This document shows positions 1 to 10,675 of a stretch of 64,000 bases of DNA, one piece after another. The stretch comes from Straminergon stramineum (taxonomy: Eukaryota; Streptophyta; Bryopsida; Hypnales; Calliergonaceae): NCBI GenBank assembly GCA_963920665.1, contig OY987272.1, forward strand, positions 3,167,001 to 3,231,000, in the 5' to 3' direction. The position numbers and the translations under genes were made by a program. The stretch's first letter is position 1, and the number at the start of each line of letters is the position of its first letter. The notes below the pieces were generated by a model. It did not search any database and was not told the DNA's origin. It saw nothing but the letters and a program-made list of their open reading frames with translations.

Positions 1-1744
1 AATGATGAACTAATCAACAATTTGGTGTAATCAAGTTCATTCCTTCCAAAAATAATTCCTGTCAACCAAATATTTTCTTCTAAAATCTTAATAAGTTCAA
101 TTACGAGCACATCAAGATAGAAGTGTAGGTATCCCCTATTGGCTCTGGGAGGATCTACACTACTATAAGATAGTGATCAACAAAGATGAAATTCACTGCA
201 ACTAAGGTCTTTCCACATGTAAAGAATTCCAATCGATGGTACCCTTCCATTGACCCTTAGAAGATTCATGATGCTACAAGACATTGATCATCCAAAATAA
301 AATTCATTGTGCCAAAGATCATTAGTTATAAAAATAATTCTTATCAAATTTTTTTTCTAAAATCTAAATAAGAAAAAATTATTGGTACCCTCCCATCAGC
401 CTCGAGAGGACCCATGTTGTTATAGGAAAGTCATCAATCAATATTCTACAAACTTATTTCCATCTTCATTCATCTTTCACATCAATTGAGTACTTCATTT
501 TCATAATGTATACTTCTAATATTTTAGACAACATTGAAAATTATAATTTTCATCTCAATTCTATACAAAATCCACAATAATAGGTACAAGATATCCATGA
601 TAATAGGTCCGTAGTAATAGGTACTCAAATTTATTAGAAATAGTAAATTTGGACCAAAAATTTTCAATAGAATCTATTTTTAGAAATATTCTTCAATTTT
701 CTAGTGTTTCTTCAAATTTCTGAGCTCAATGCTCACATAATCCTTGCTCAACACTCATAGGCTCATGCTCACAGAATAGCATTGCTGCCCTGCACCATGC
801 CCTTAGAACATAAATAGTAAAATCTTAGATGAAATCGCCAGATTGTAGATGAAAATAGAATTATGGATATGTCATATGTGCTAATGTGATGTTTTGTATC
901 CAATATGTGGATGAATGTTGAAATTTGGAGCACCACTATTACATCTCATATTGCCACTTTGGCACTTCACCAAAAATGGAAAAAAAAACTTAATACATAC
1001 TATACAATGGTAAAAAAAACTTATGTAGTGAAGTAATGTCACTTTACAAAGAATAAAAAGTTGTTGACCTTTTCAAATGAAGTCAAAGAAAATATCTTAT
1101 AATTTTAAACAATATAAGCCTATAATCTTGTAGTTTGCATTGTCAAAGACCATATATACTATATCTTACAAGCAACTTCAACCTTCAATTCCCTAATAAT
1201 TAAATTAAAGCTAGAAAAAGAAATTTGGAAAAAATAAAAGAACATTTTATACTTTAGGCAACCCATTTGGAGGAAAATTGGAGTCTCAACATGCCCAACT
1301 CAGAATTAGCTAATATCTGAGAAGATCCTCCCAAACTTAAGAAATAATTCCAACATGGAGCCTTAGGCAATGACATTGGATTTTGGAGGCCTTGCTACCA
1401 ATAGTAGTAAATCAAAGAAAAACAATAAACAACAATGGCATCATGAAGCCCATCTCTTAGGGGCTTATAAAATACACTTTGTTGGCAAGGACTATACCAC
1501 AAGCTAGGATTGTCCCACATCCAATCGTGCATCCGGACTAGTAGTGGAGCTGTCTGGTTCCACCCTAAAGGTGATATACAAAAGTACATTTGGCTGGATA
1601 TTAATCCAAACTTTCAAAATCCTTACATCACCTTCATGCTCCTCTAATGCATCTTCAACAAAATGAATGGAAACTGGAATTGATTAAGGCACATAGTGAT
1701 TGCAGTAATGGAGAATTGTTGACCTCGTTCGCAAGTTACTATAG
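1..1744. other. AT-rich intergenic DNA, no gene seen
   Basis: Stop codons are frequent in all frames and the short open frames have no recognisable protein signature. Composition is AT-rich like the other repeat blocks of the window. I see no RNA gene and no clear element boundary here. Confidence 0.5.
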
Positions 1745-2080
1745 TCACCCTCCATACAATGTTCTACTTGCAAGCATCTTGACACATCGAGCCTTCAGAG
1801 AATTCGATTTGCTCTTAAATTGGATGATCTCTTCTTTGCTAGAGGCAAGAAGATCCTCTTCACGTTGAACCCACATGTTGTTAGCAACATCAAGATCAAC
1901 CATATGCTTCGTGAGAGAATTTTGCAAGCCAGATTTTTCACAAAGACAATCAACTTGTGTCTTTTCTAATTCCTATTCCAAGCCCTTCACTGCATTGTTG
2001 GTGCTAATAAGGTATTTAGTATATCCTAATAGTCTAGATTCACCATTATAAAAGAACTCTAAGTAAATTTTCAACATTTG
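1745..2080 (-). pseudogene. Decayed coiled-coil protein fragment (possibly retroelement-derived)
   Basis: Read on the minus strand, one frame is nearly open for about 110 codons, interrupted by an in-frame TAG near 1965 and ending with TGA near 1745. The peptide is rich in Lys, Glu and Asn with heptad-like spacing (segments such as LTKHMVDLDVANN, EEDLLASSKEEIIQF) and ends in ARCVKMLASRTLYGG. This looks like a coiled-coil stretch. A matching remnant of its last residues lies near 2430-2475. I do not recognise the family. A degraded gag-like region of a retroelement is a guess based on composition and repetition; a gene fragment is the alternative. Confidence 0.3.
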
Positions 2081-2429
2081 AAACTATGTTGGTTTCCTAG
2101 TGACCGGATTTGTTGGGTACAGATTGTCATCCAACCACATATCTATGATGGTGGCTTCGGATGCTCTAAAGGCTTAAAACTTGGTTTTGGAGAGTTGTTG
2201 ATCTACTTGAACCTCTTTCTTCACAATAGGTGCAAATTTACCATCAAGAGCTACAAATGGTGTATAGGAACTATCCTTTTCCTTGTTCGTGACATCGTGA
2301 AATGCCATCTCCCGCAACCAAATCTAAATTCCTCTACTCACTGTGGCAACATGAATGACCATAAATTTTGGCATTGACTGTAGCAACGTGCATGAGTCCA
2401 CTACATTTGGCGGGAGTTCTTTCTAATGG

Positions 2430-2475
2430 CCTACACTACAATGTTCTACGTGCAAGCATCTTGACGCTAACCTTG
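2430..2475 (-). repeat. Second remnant of the coiled-coil fragment
   Basis: About 25-30 bases here repeat the stretch at 1757-1785 with few changes. The minus-strand translation gives VKMLARRTL, against VKMLASRTL in the longer fragment. It indicates a dispersed sequence rather than a unique gene. Confidence 0.35.
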
Positions 2476-2562
2476 GCATTCCCTCCATATCCACATGCTC
2501 ATCAACCGCATTGTACAATTACAGGTACAATAATTGAACATAGTGGCTTCTAACCTCAACCC

Positions 2563-5219
2563 TATCTGCATAAGAACCCAATGCCAGTTGGTATTGGTGG
2601 ACCCTTAATAAAAATATTGAGTGAAATATACTATACTAATCAAAATCTTCATTACTTGAAGTAGAGCGTTGCAAACATGGCCCCTGTTTGTACATAATAA
2701 GGACACAGGGTTGCTACTATATAGGCCTAGTTGGAACAATTGCTTTGTTGCCAACTCAGCCTTTACCGCCAACATCCCATTGGGTCACAATTTTGATGGA
2801 AACATGCAATGATTACCCATGAAATAGAATTTCCCCCTTCACACAAACCTAAAAATTCATTTCCAAGCCAAAAGTACCAGGCATGTTGAAAACCCAATTC
2901 TCCTCTAATGCTTTTCAATCAATATGAATAAATACAATCTAGTATATTGTAAGGGAGTTTGAACCAACAACCTATTGTATAAAGCACTATAGGAGGGTTG
3001 TAAATAATACAATTTGTAGAGTTTGGGGGCTAAATCTTCTCTATCATTTATTGCATAAAAATTTGGTGCTCCATAATAAAAATTCTTGGAATTTGGATCT
3101 AGTTGTAACAATTTTAAATCCATTTCTACTAATTAATGTGATAATTTCCAAAATATTTATTTGTGTATATTTTCAGTTATAAATTGTATAAATATAGAGT
3201 AAGGATTTATAAGATTCAATCCTTATTGACTCTCTTCCTCGGATTATCAATACTTCATGAAAATTTCCAACTAACTACATAATCTAAAAGCTATGAAAGA
3301 GAGACAAAACATAGTAAGTTTTGAGGCCTATCAAATAAAGAAAAATAGTAGTAAAAAACTTTAGAAATAATAAATTAAAATCACCATTAGAAGACTCTAA
3401 TAAGTTGTTTTAAAACTACCACCAATCTCAATCTACAAGATACTCTTGATTTTAAGTACTTTTATGTTCTAAAGAGTGGTTTGAAACCAAAACAATGTTG
3501 TTGTAGATGTTGATGAGCATAGTACATTCCTTGAGAATTATAAGTGCAAATTTGTGCTTTACTGGTATTAAAATGATGGGAGGGCAATTGTCTGGTCATC
3601 AAATTTTAATAAAATTTTCCCTCTTTCTATTTTTCTAATATTTCATTAGTTTTAAATTTTGTGGAGAATTGATTCAATGGGAAAGTTCCAAGTGAGTAAT
3701 GAACTTTTTGGGGTCTCTCTCTCTCTATCAAATTTTTGAAAATGTCTTTTGCACAAGTCAATTATTTCTAATTTCCTAAGCTCCTAAAATTGTCAAAGAC
3801 TATTAGAATTCTAATTGGGTTATTAGAACTTTGATTGCAAAATTTATAGAGCCATTAAAGGCTTGTTAGAGAAGTTTTAGTACAAACTAGGATATTGTAT
3901 ATGTATGTAATTTTTTACTTATTCATTTGATAACAACTTAAATTTTTTATAAAAAATATACTTCTTAAGCAATGGTATTGCAAAAGTTTAATATTCTTAC
4001 AAACAAGGTATATGCATCTTTGATATTCATGAATGCTATAGGATTATTTGCATTTGAGTTTTGTTTTAGAAACCATCAAAAAGATATATATATATATATA
4101 TAAGTCTAATACCATTTAAAAATTGAATCTTTGGATTTTTTTGAAGAGTGTATTAAAAATTATTTTAAAATCCATCATTATCTTCATCTTTCTAATAGAA
4201 ATCTTTATTAGATTAATTCAAATTTTGGTGAAATGTCTTCAACTTCACAAATGTTGCAATGTGGATGTAAAGTAATAGACCCCTTGGTAATTAGTTAATG
4301 TTTCAATGTTTTTTAAAGCCAATTCAAAGATGTATTTCTATGATTTTCTAAATTTTATCCAAGTCTTTACCAAAAGTACAATTTTAAAAAAATAATATAA
4401 TATTTAAAGAAAATTAGTGATTTCATTTGTCTACTACACTCAAAAGTAACCCATCTAATTGATTGTAGGTTGTCTTTTAAAGACTAAATCCTATATCATC
4501 CCATATACTCCATATAAATGATCTATATTTAGTAAATGGTGCCCTATAATTTCTATTACCCTATATTAAAAGTAAGATTCTATATTCACCCAATCTAAAA
4601 ATCACCAAGTTTTTATCTATTAAAAAATGTAACATCTTGCTAGTTAGTATTTAGTGCTTACAATCAAATAAAAAGGTACACTCTTGGCAATATTGAATGA
4701 TGGACAAATTTTGAGTGATTTAACTTAACTCCCTACAATCTTAGACAATTATACATTGAACTTCCATGTGCCAAAATCAAACAAATTCAGTTATAGAAGA
4801 GACCAAAAAAATTCCAAAACTCCACATAGAAGTATGCAACTTTTGTAAAGGTGAGAGAATTGGAATAATTTGCTAGCAAGACTATAGAGAGAGGCCCATG
4901 AAAAATGGAGGGAAACAAGTTTCTAACTTCTAAAAATTTAATTTTATCATTGAACTTGAACTTATGGGTTGCTTTTAGTTTGACAACAAAGACAAATTTA
5001 CACCTATAATATAGTTTCGCCCTACTCCCATGAAAATATAAACATCATAGAAGTCAACTAAAACAATTCCGATTCCGAAATACTTGAAATTTGTTTTATA
5101 ATTTAGACTCCACATAAAAGTCCACCCCATCCTGAGCTCGCTTTGCAAACACCCAGTGTGAATGGCCCCATCACTGTAGCCAAATTGCATAATGCAGCAT
5201 TGGTACTGGCGCAATAAGC
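2563..5219. other. AT-rich intergenic DNA
   Basis: No coding region is supported. There is a short TA microsatellite near 4085-4102. From about 5000 onward base composition becomes less AT-rich, marking the approach to the gene at 5.2-9.8 kb. Confidence 0.5.
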
Positions 5220-5465
5220 TTAGTTCTCCGCCGATGTCCACGATGTCTCCTCGACAGAAAATATTGGATGAATGACTCTGTTAGTCTCGACGTTCTTCAG
5301 TTCACAAGCTCTCCAACAAGCAGACTCACCAGGTTTGTCACCAGTCATCAGGTACCATTTTTGCATCTTCTTCTCCATCCTCGCAATTTTTTTGTTTTCT
5401 ACAGCAACTTCTAAGATCCGGAAATAATCCTTTTTTTTTTTCGTCTGTGATTTCGAGCTCGCCAT
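5220..5465 (-). CDS. Candidate small basic protein, unrecognised
   Basis: An ATG-initiated frame of 81 codons starts at 5465 and ends at 5220. The predicted protein begins MASSKSQTKKKKDYF, is Lys-rich at the N-terminus, then has a short charged helix-like stretch and a Cys/Trp patch (ESACWRACEL). Only 118 bases separate its ATG from the ATG of the TBC gene on the other strand, so the two could share a promoter. Local base composition is gene-like rather than repeat-like. I recognise no family, and it could be the first exon of a longer gene, a decayed gene, or a chance frame in the 5' region of the TBC gene. Confidence 0.27.
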   Translation of the reverse strand: MASSKSQTKKKKDYFRILEVAVENKKIARMEKKMQKWYLMTGDKPGESACWRACELKNVETNRVIHPIFSVEETSWTSAEN

Positions 5466-5583
5466 TTGTGTCTCATTCCTGAGGATTGTCTTGCCGATCT
5501 GGTGTGATCCCTGTCCTCGTCATGATTCTCAGCATTCTGATTCTCCAGCTGCGTTAGTCAGCACCGCGATCGCCATCGCCAAG

Positions 5584-8500
5584 ATGAAGCCACCTTCTGC
5601 GGATGCTTCTCGAGCAGGAGCAGTTGTCAATGTTGAGCGGAGCACCAGCCGCAGCCAAACCCTCCGCAAAGTTACGGGGTAATATGTTTCTCGCTTATTT
5701 TTCTTTAATTTCATGCATCCACCAGATTCATGCACATTTTGCTTGTCGATCTGACGCCTTGAACTATTTTGATAGGTTTCAGTTTGCATCGTTGTGCTGT
5801 TCATCCTGCTCTCTCTCTCACACTCTCTGTCTTGGAACCCTAACATTTCACATCTCTGTGAGTTATGGAGCGGGTCTCCGTAATTTAGGGTTTCCAGGCA
5901 CTAATGTGAAATTCTCAACCTTGTAGTCTATGTAGATTGGAGTTTTTAAGAGACTTGTGATGCAAGTTTCGTGCGAATGGATTTTTTTTATTAACTGATT
6001 TTGAGGAGTTTTCTGTAGTGTAGATTCTTCCTAGGAGGACAGCAAGAAAACTGGTTATGTATCTAAATAAAGGAGTTTTTGACATTTTTATTTTTTGTTT
6101 GCAGGTTGCTAGGAGTGCAGAGGATATTGGGGCGGAAAGATTCGAACGGGGAAGCGTCGACCTCGGACAGAGGAGCTGAAGACTGTAGCCCTAGTGACAG
6201 TGGAGGTCCTTCGCTTACTGAATCGAAAGTAAGTGCCACTGGTTTGTTTCATAGTGTAATACTTACGTTTGTTCACATTATGCATTTTAGTTTTGTAGGA
6301 AGGTAGAGGATACTATGTGCGCATTTTAACCAATACCTAGGAGTGTGCTGTCATTGGGAGATCAGTATAGAGCTCACTTGGAGAGATCATCTTGGGTACA
6401 AGAGCCAAATGCTCTTGAGATCAAATTTCTCGGTCAATTTGTGAATTTCTTGGGCGATCAGTCAAATTGGTAGGTTGTAGAGAACTGTAAGTGTCAGTGG
6501 ATAACCCCATTTCCATTCAAAGAGAAGTGACCAAAAACATTAGCTTAGTCACGCTTACAGCCAACTTCCTAACTTGAAGGCCAACTGACTGTATGAATAG
6601 ATGAGTTTCTGTTGGTGACACGGGTCAGTCTAGGAAACTGAACAAGGTTCCTAATTGTTTCAATGTACTCTACTTTGAATGGTTAAGCTAAACATATTAC
6701 AGAGTGATGCCTGAGCTTCACTTCCTTGTGTTCCGCAGAGCTTCGCAAGCGATGCAAGTGACGGTAATGGAGAGCCCTGTCTTTCAGCTCCCAGTTATCC
6801 TTTCGATACTTCTAACAGAGGAAGTGGGTCGGAGTACTCAAGATTTCTAGGAGGAAGAGCTACAGATGCTGCCCGAGTTGCAAGGTTTAAGAAGCTTTTG
6901 GCCGCTCAAACTGTTGATGTAGGTTAGTCACACTCTTCATTCCGTGTGGACCTGCAGGTGAATGTGGTCCGTAAGCTGAGATGGCAGCTGATTTATATAA
7001 TTGCTGGGCTTTATTATAACCCGGCCTCAGAGGTATTCCAGAAAATCTAGCTGTGTTTCAAGTGGCAGATTTTACATTAGAGACTGCCTTAAACTGCTTT
7101 ACTGGGTTTACAGGGTTTCTAGAATACCTCTGGGGGGATTTTGATTCTAGTGATTGGTGGGAGTGGTGGGAGTGATGGGGTTTTATCTCGTTGTAGTCAA
7201 GTGTAAACATCTTGAAATATTTGAGTGCTCTTCTCTGGTTTGAGTCATTTTTTTATTATTTCTATGATTGGTAGGCTGCATATACTTCTAGAAAATGATA
7301 ATCATTCTATTCTCCTCCTCGATTTCTCCTTGAAGCATTTGGTATGATCATGTTGTGTGTTGCTCTGCGAGACAGATGCTCTGCGAGAGCTTGCATGGAG
7401 TGGCGTACCTCCCTTCCTTAGGCCGACTGTTTGGCGGTTGCTTTTGGTGAGTGTGTATTCGTTGATTTATTTAGCTCTTCTTCTAAGATTTGTGCTTTTA
7501 AGTGTATGGGGTTAGATTAGCAATAGGAGAAATATGTATACCCTTGATCAAGAAGCTATTGACATGACTTTGGGTTAAGGGTTATTCATCACCCAATGCA
7601 GATAGAAAGGAAGCAGCTTTGGCAAGAAAGCGACAGGAGTACATGGATTGTGTGCCACAATACTATGATATTTCAGATTCTGATCGCACTGAGGATGAAA
7701 TTGTGATGCTACGTCAGGTGCGCTTCTTCGATTATACGTTAACCTGTTTACGTTGTTCAAATTTTTGTCTGTTGAAAAGTTTCAACGCTCAGAGTATTTT
7801 AGATTAAATTACCATTCTTCTAGTGCTTCTTTTGACAAGATTTAGTAATTTCAAGGTGAAAACTTGGAAATAATTTATTTGTCATGTGATGGATTGCAGA
7901 TAGGGGTGGATGCTCCAAGGACACTACCGGAAGTGCCATTTTTCCAGGAGCCTATTGTCCAGGCCATGTTGAAGCGCATCTTGTATATATGGTATGCAAC
8001 TCATTTTAAATCTCCAAATATTCCTCCAATATAAGGATGTCGATGGAACTGAAAGGAGTTCCAGGCATTTTCTTGCATCCTTTGCGCTCGGATGTTTTTG
8101 CATGGGCTCTTGTACCTCTCTCTCTTAGTTGCTTATTTTCTTGCTATTGTTGTTGTTTACTGCAGGTTATCTTAACAGAGTTTCAATGACCACTAGTTCT
8201 TTAGATACAGGCTGCAGTTATCGATTCTTTTGGTGACCATTGACAACCAGGCTTGGTTTCTTGACAGGGCCATTCGTCATCCCGCAAGTGGTTATGTCCA
8301 GGGTATCAATGATTTGGTGACACCATTCATTGTGGTATTTCTATCAGAGTACCTCGAAGGTGATGTAGACGTGTGGGACTTGAGCAAGTTGTCTCCTGGC
8401 ATCATCTCGAAGGTTAGAATTTTTATCTGGATTTGCGGAGCTTGTTTAGCGGATGCTCTGATGTGGATTCTCATAATCAGTTCAAGAGCTTGCTGTTGAC

Positions 8501-9809
8501 GAGGACGTTTTGAATATGCAGGTGGAAGCAGATTGTTTTGGGTGCTTGTCACAGTTTTTGGATGGCATTCAAGACCACTACACATTTGCTCAGCCTGGCA
8601 TACAGCAGCTTGTGTTCAGGTTCAAGGAGCTTGTCCGCCGCATTGATGGTACTTCCTACGTCCTGCAATACCTTTGTAGTTACCTGGGTTTAGAAAGGAA
8701 ATCGCATCAGTTCCGAAATTCTCAAGTAGGAGTGATTTCTCATTGAAAGAGTCCTGGTATGCAGAACCTGTTGCGAAGCATTTGGAGCAGGAGGGGCTGG
8801 AGTTTCTACAATTTTCATTTCGCTGGTTGAATTGCCTCCTCATTCGAGAGGTATCGAATTTCAACCGTTTCGTCTTAGGCTCTGTGTATTTTATTTTTAT
8901 GTCATGTGCATAGCTGGTTAGGTAGCTTATTTAGAAAGACAACTAAGCGACAAATGATGCACCTGACATTCAAAGTTGAGGTAGCGTTTGGAGAAATCTG
9001 ATTTGTTGGAGAAATATGGTATTTTCAAGACATAACCTATAGATGAATCTTCCATGTTTTAAAGTTTTTAGCAATATTGTCATGCTTTGCACCCAGAGTG
9101 TCATGTATTTGGGAGGCTTATCGTTGTGTATGCAGCTATCTTATGTTTGATTCGTGTTTGAAATGACGGTTTCTTTGACTGCTTGAGCAGATTCCCTTTC
9201 AGCTTGTCGGACGTCTGTGGGACACCTGGTTAGCGGAAGCAGACAATTTTCCAGAGTACCTTGTGTATGTTTGCGCCAGTTTCCTGCTCACTGTAAGTTC
9301 CTAAGGCAGAGTGTGCAGTAATCCTCGTTGATATCACAACATCACAAATGCAGAGTTTGCATGCTTGTGGCTTCTTCGAGATGCCACTTTGTTGTGTTCA
9401 GCTCCAGTTCCGTCTAGTTTTTTGTCGCTTGGTTTGTCTACAAGAGATTAGTATTATATATCTTCCTTACGTTCACGTTCACGTTCAGTATCCGAGTATC
9501 TCTGCTGGATTCGATCTGTGTATTCGGTGGTTGCTATGCTGTTAATATGTGACAGTATATTTATGATATTTTTTAAATTTCTGCTTGGAACTATTTTCGC
9601 CAAGTTTTTGCTACTGATCAATGGGACTGGTGTGTTGACGACAGTGGTCAGACCAATTACAGCAGTTCGATTTCCAGGAAATGGTCATGTTCTTACAGAC
9701 TATTCCTACTGAGAATTGGACTCATCAAGAGTTGGAAATGGTGCTGTCTCGGGCATTCATGTGGCGGGTCATGTTCGATCGGTCACCTTCGCACTTGAAC
9801 GCAGGCTAG
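5584..9809 (+). CDS. TBC-domain Rab GTPase-activating protein, Gyp1/TBC1D22 type
   Basis: Activates GTP hydrolysis by Rab GTPases in vesicle traffic. Proposed exons: 5584-5678, 6105-6228, 6739-6922, 7376-7446, 7580-7717, 7900-7991, 8268-8412, 8522-8648, 8765-8850, 9191-9292 and 9645-9809. All junctions are GT-AG and phases match, giving 442 residues. The TBC domain occupies roughly residues 135-425. Both catalytic fingers are present: the Arg finger in IGVDAPR (Arg211) and the Gln finger in YVQG (Gln246), followed by GINDLVTPF and the late motif WSDQLQQFDFQEMVMF. The N-terminal 130 residues are Ser-rich with LGRKDSN and are probably disordered. I chose the ATG at 5584 (MKPPSADASRAG) because it is the first ATG in the frame that splices correctly. 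It closely resembles the plant Gyp1p-like TBC proteins as I remember them. Exon 1 is the least certain. Confidence 0.94.
7028..7132 (+). repeat. Hairpin-forming inverted repeat in intron 3 of the TBC gene
   Basis: A 17-base arm at 7028-7044 (CAGAGGTATTCCAGAAA) pairs with 7116-7132 at 16 of 17 positions, enclosing about 70 bases. It lies inside the intron between exons ending at 6922 and starting at 7376. It may be a small intronic hairpin RNA or a decayed inverted-repeat element. Confidence 0.5.
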
Positions 9810-10276
9810 AGTCGCTATCCTGTTAACATAACTAGTTGTATGACTAGGCCCTTGAGCACTAGTTAAGCTTTTCGACAGGATTGCTGGCATGAGGGATCGA
9901 CTCCATTCTCACGTGTTTCTTTGACGTCCTAATTCTACCGGTAGTCATTGGTCCCTCTCTTATTGGTAGCGCTTATAGAGTACTGTACAGGTACAATGTA
10001 CCAGTACAACCCTGATAAAGTCTGCATCACCTGCATTTGTAGTGAGCATATGATTCAAAATATAAATTCAATCAAATGTAAACATAAATGGTGATCTTTC
10101 ACTTTTATGATCTTGTGCGGACAGCATACCTGATAGACATCGGCTGTGATTTCCATTTGTTTGGTGATCTTGTGCAAACCTCATAGACATCAACAGAGCA
10201 TTTTCAAGTTGTACCACTGAATGAGAAGTGCTGAATGGGCTGTGATCATACTTTCATGATATTTCGTTTGTGAAGT
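9810..10276 (+). other. 3' untranslated/flanking region of the TBC gene
   Basis: There is no open frame. A compact inverted repeat near 9979-10006 (GTACTG...CAGTAC) could form a hairpin in the 3' UTR or trailer. No clear polyadenylation site could be chosen. Confidence 0.35.
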
Positions 10277-10675
10277 ACCCGTAAAGGACGGAGCCTATGA
10301 TCATGTTGTTGAACTTGAAAATCCTTCAATCTGTGGTCAATTAATTTTGCAACTACATTTGAAGGATTTATCTGTTTTTATTATTCAGAGATGAAATCAC
10401 GTGTCTTCTGAGTCATAAAAATTTCAAAATTTCATTTAAAATTTTGTGAATTATTGATGAAAAAGTGAAAAAAAAAATTTGAAATAGAGAACAAGAAGTT
10501 TGCCACAGGTACAAATTATCGTGTAGAACACTGTCGTGCAAACCAAATTTTTGTGTCATCCTAAAATTAAAAGATTTGAAGACTATGGTCATCTGCCCAA
10601 AGTTCAAATTGCAATAAACTATTGAATTTTAGAAATTTTCAAATTTTCAAATTGGAGTAGAATAAATCCATATAT
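10277..10675 (+). mobile_element. Family-2 TTAA-type element, partial copy
   Basis: This stretch resembles, in the same order, the two copies near 60.03-60.5 and 60.66-61.15 kb: a start of the type AAGGA(C)GAGCCTATGA, then TTTTGCAACTA, TCAGAGATGAAATCA, AAGTTCAAATTGCAATAAA and GGAGTAGAATAA blocks. Boundaries were judged by eye. It has no coding capacity, so it is a non-autonomous repeat. Confidence 0.45.

Noticed and set aside
5491..5583. Upstream start for the TBC protein
   Set aside because: The frame is open, but position 5491 is TTG, not ATG; the first ATG in frame is 5584.
5837..5844. Interstitial telomere
   Set aside because: A single AACCCTAA is a telo-box or chance match, not a telomeric array.
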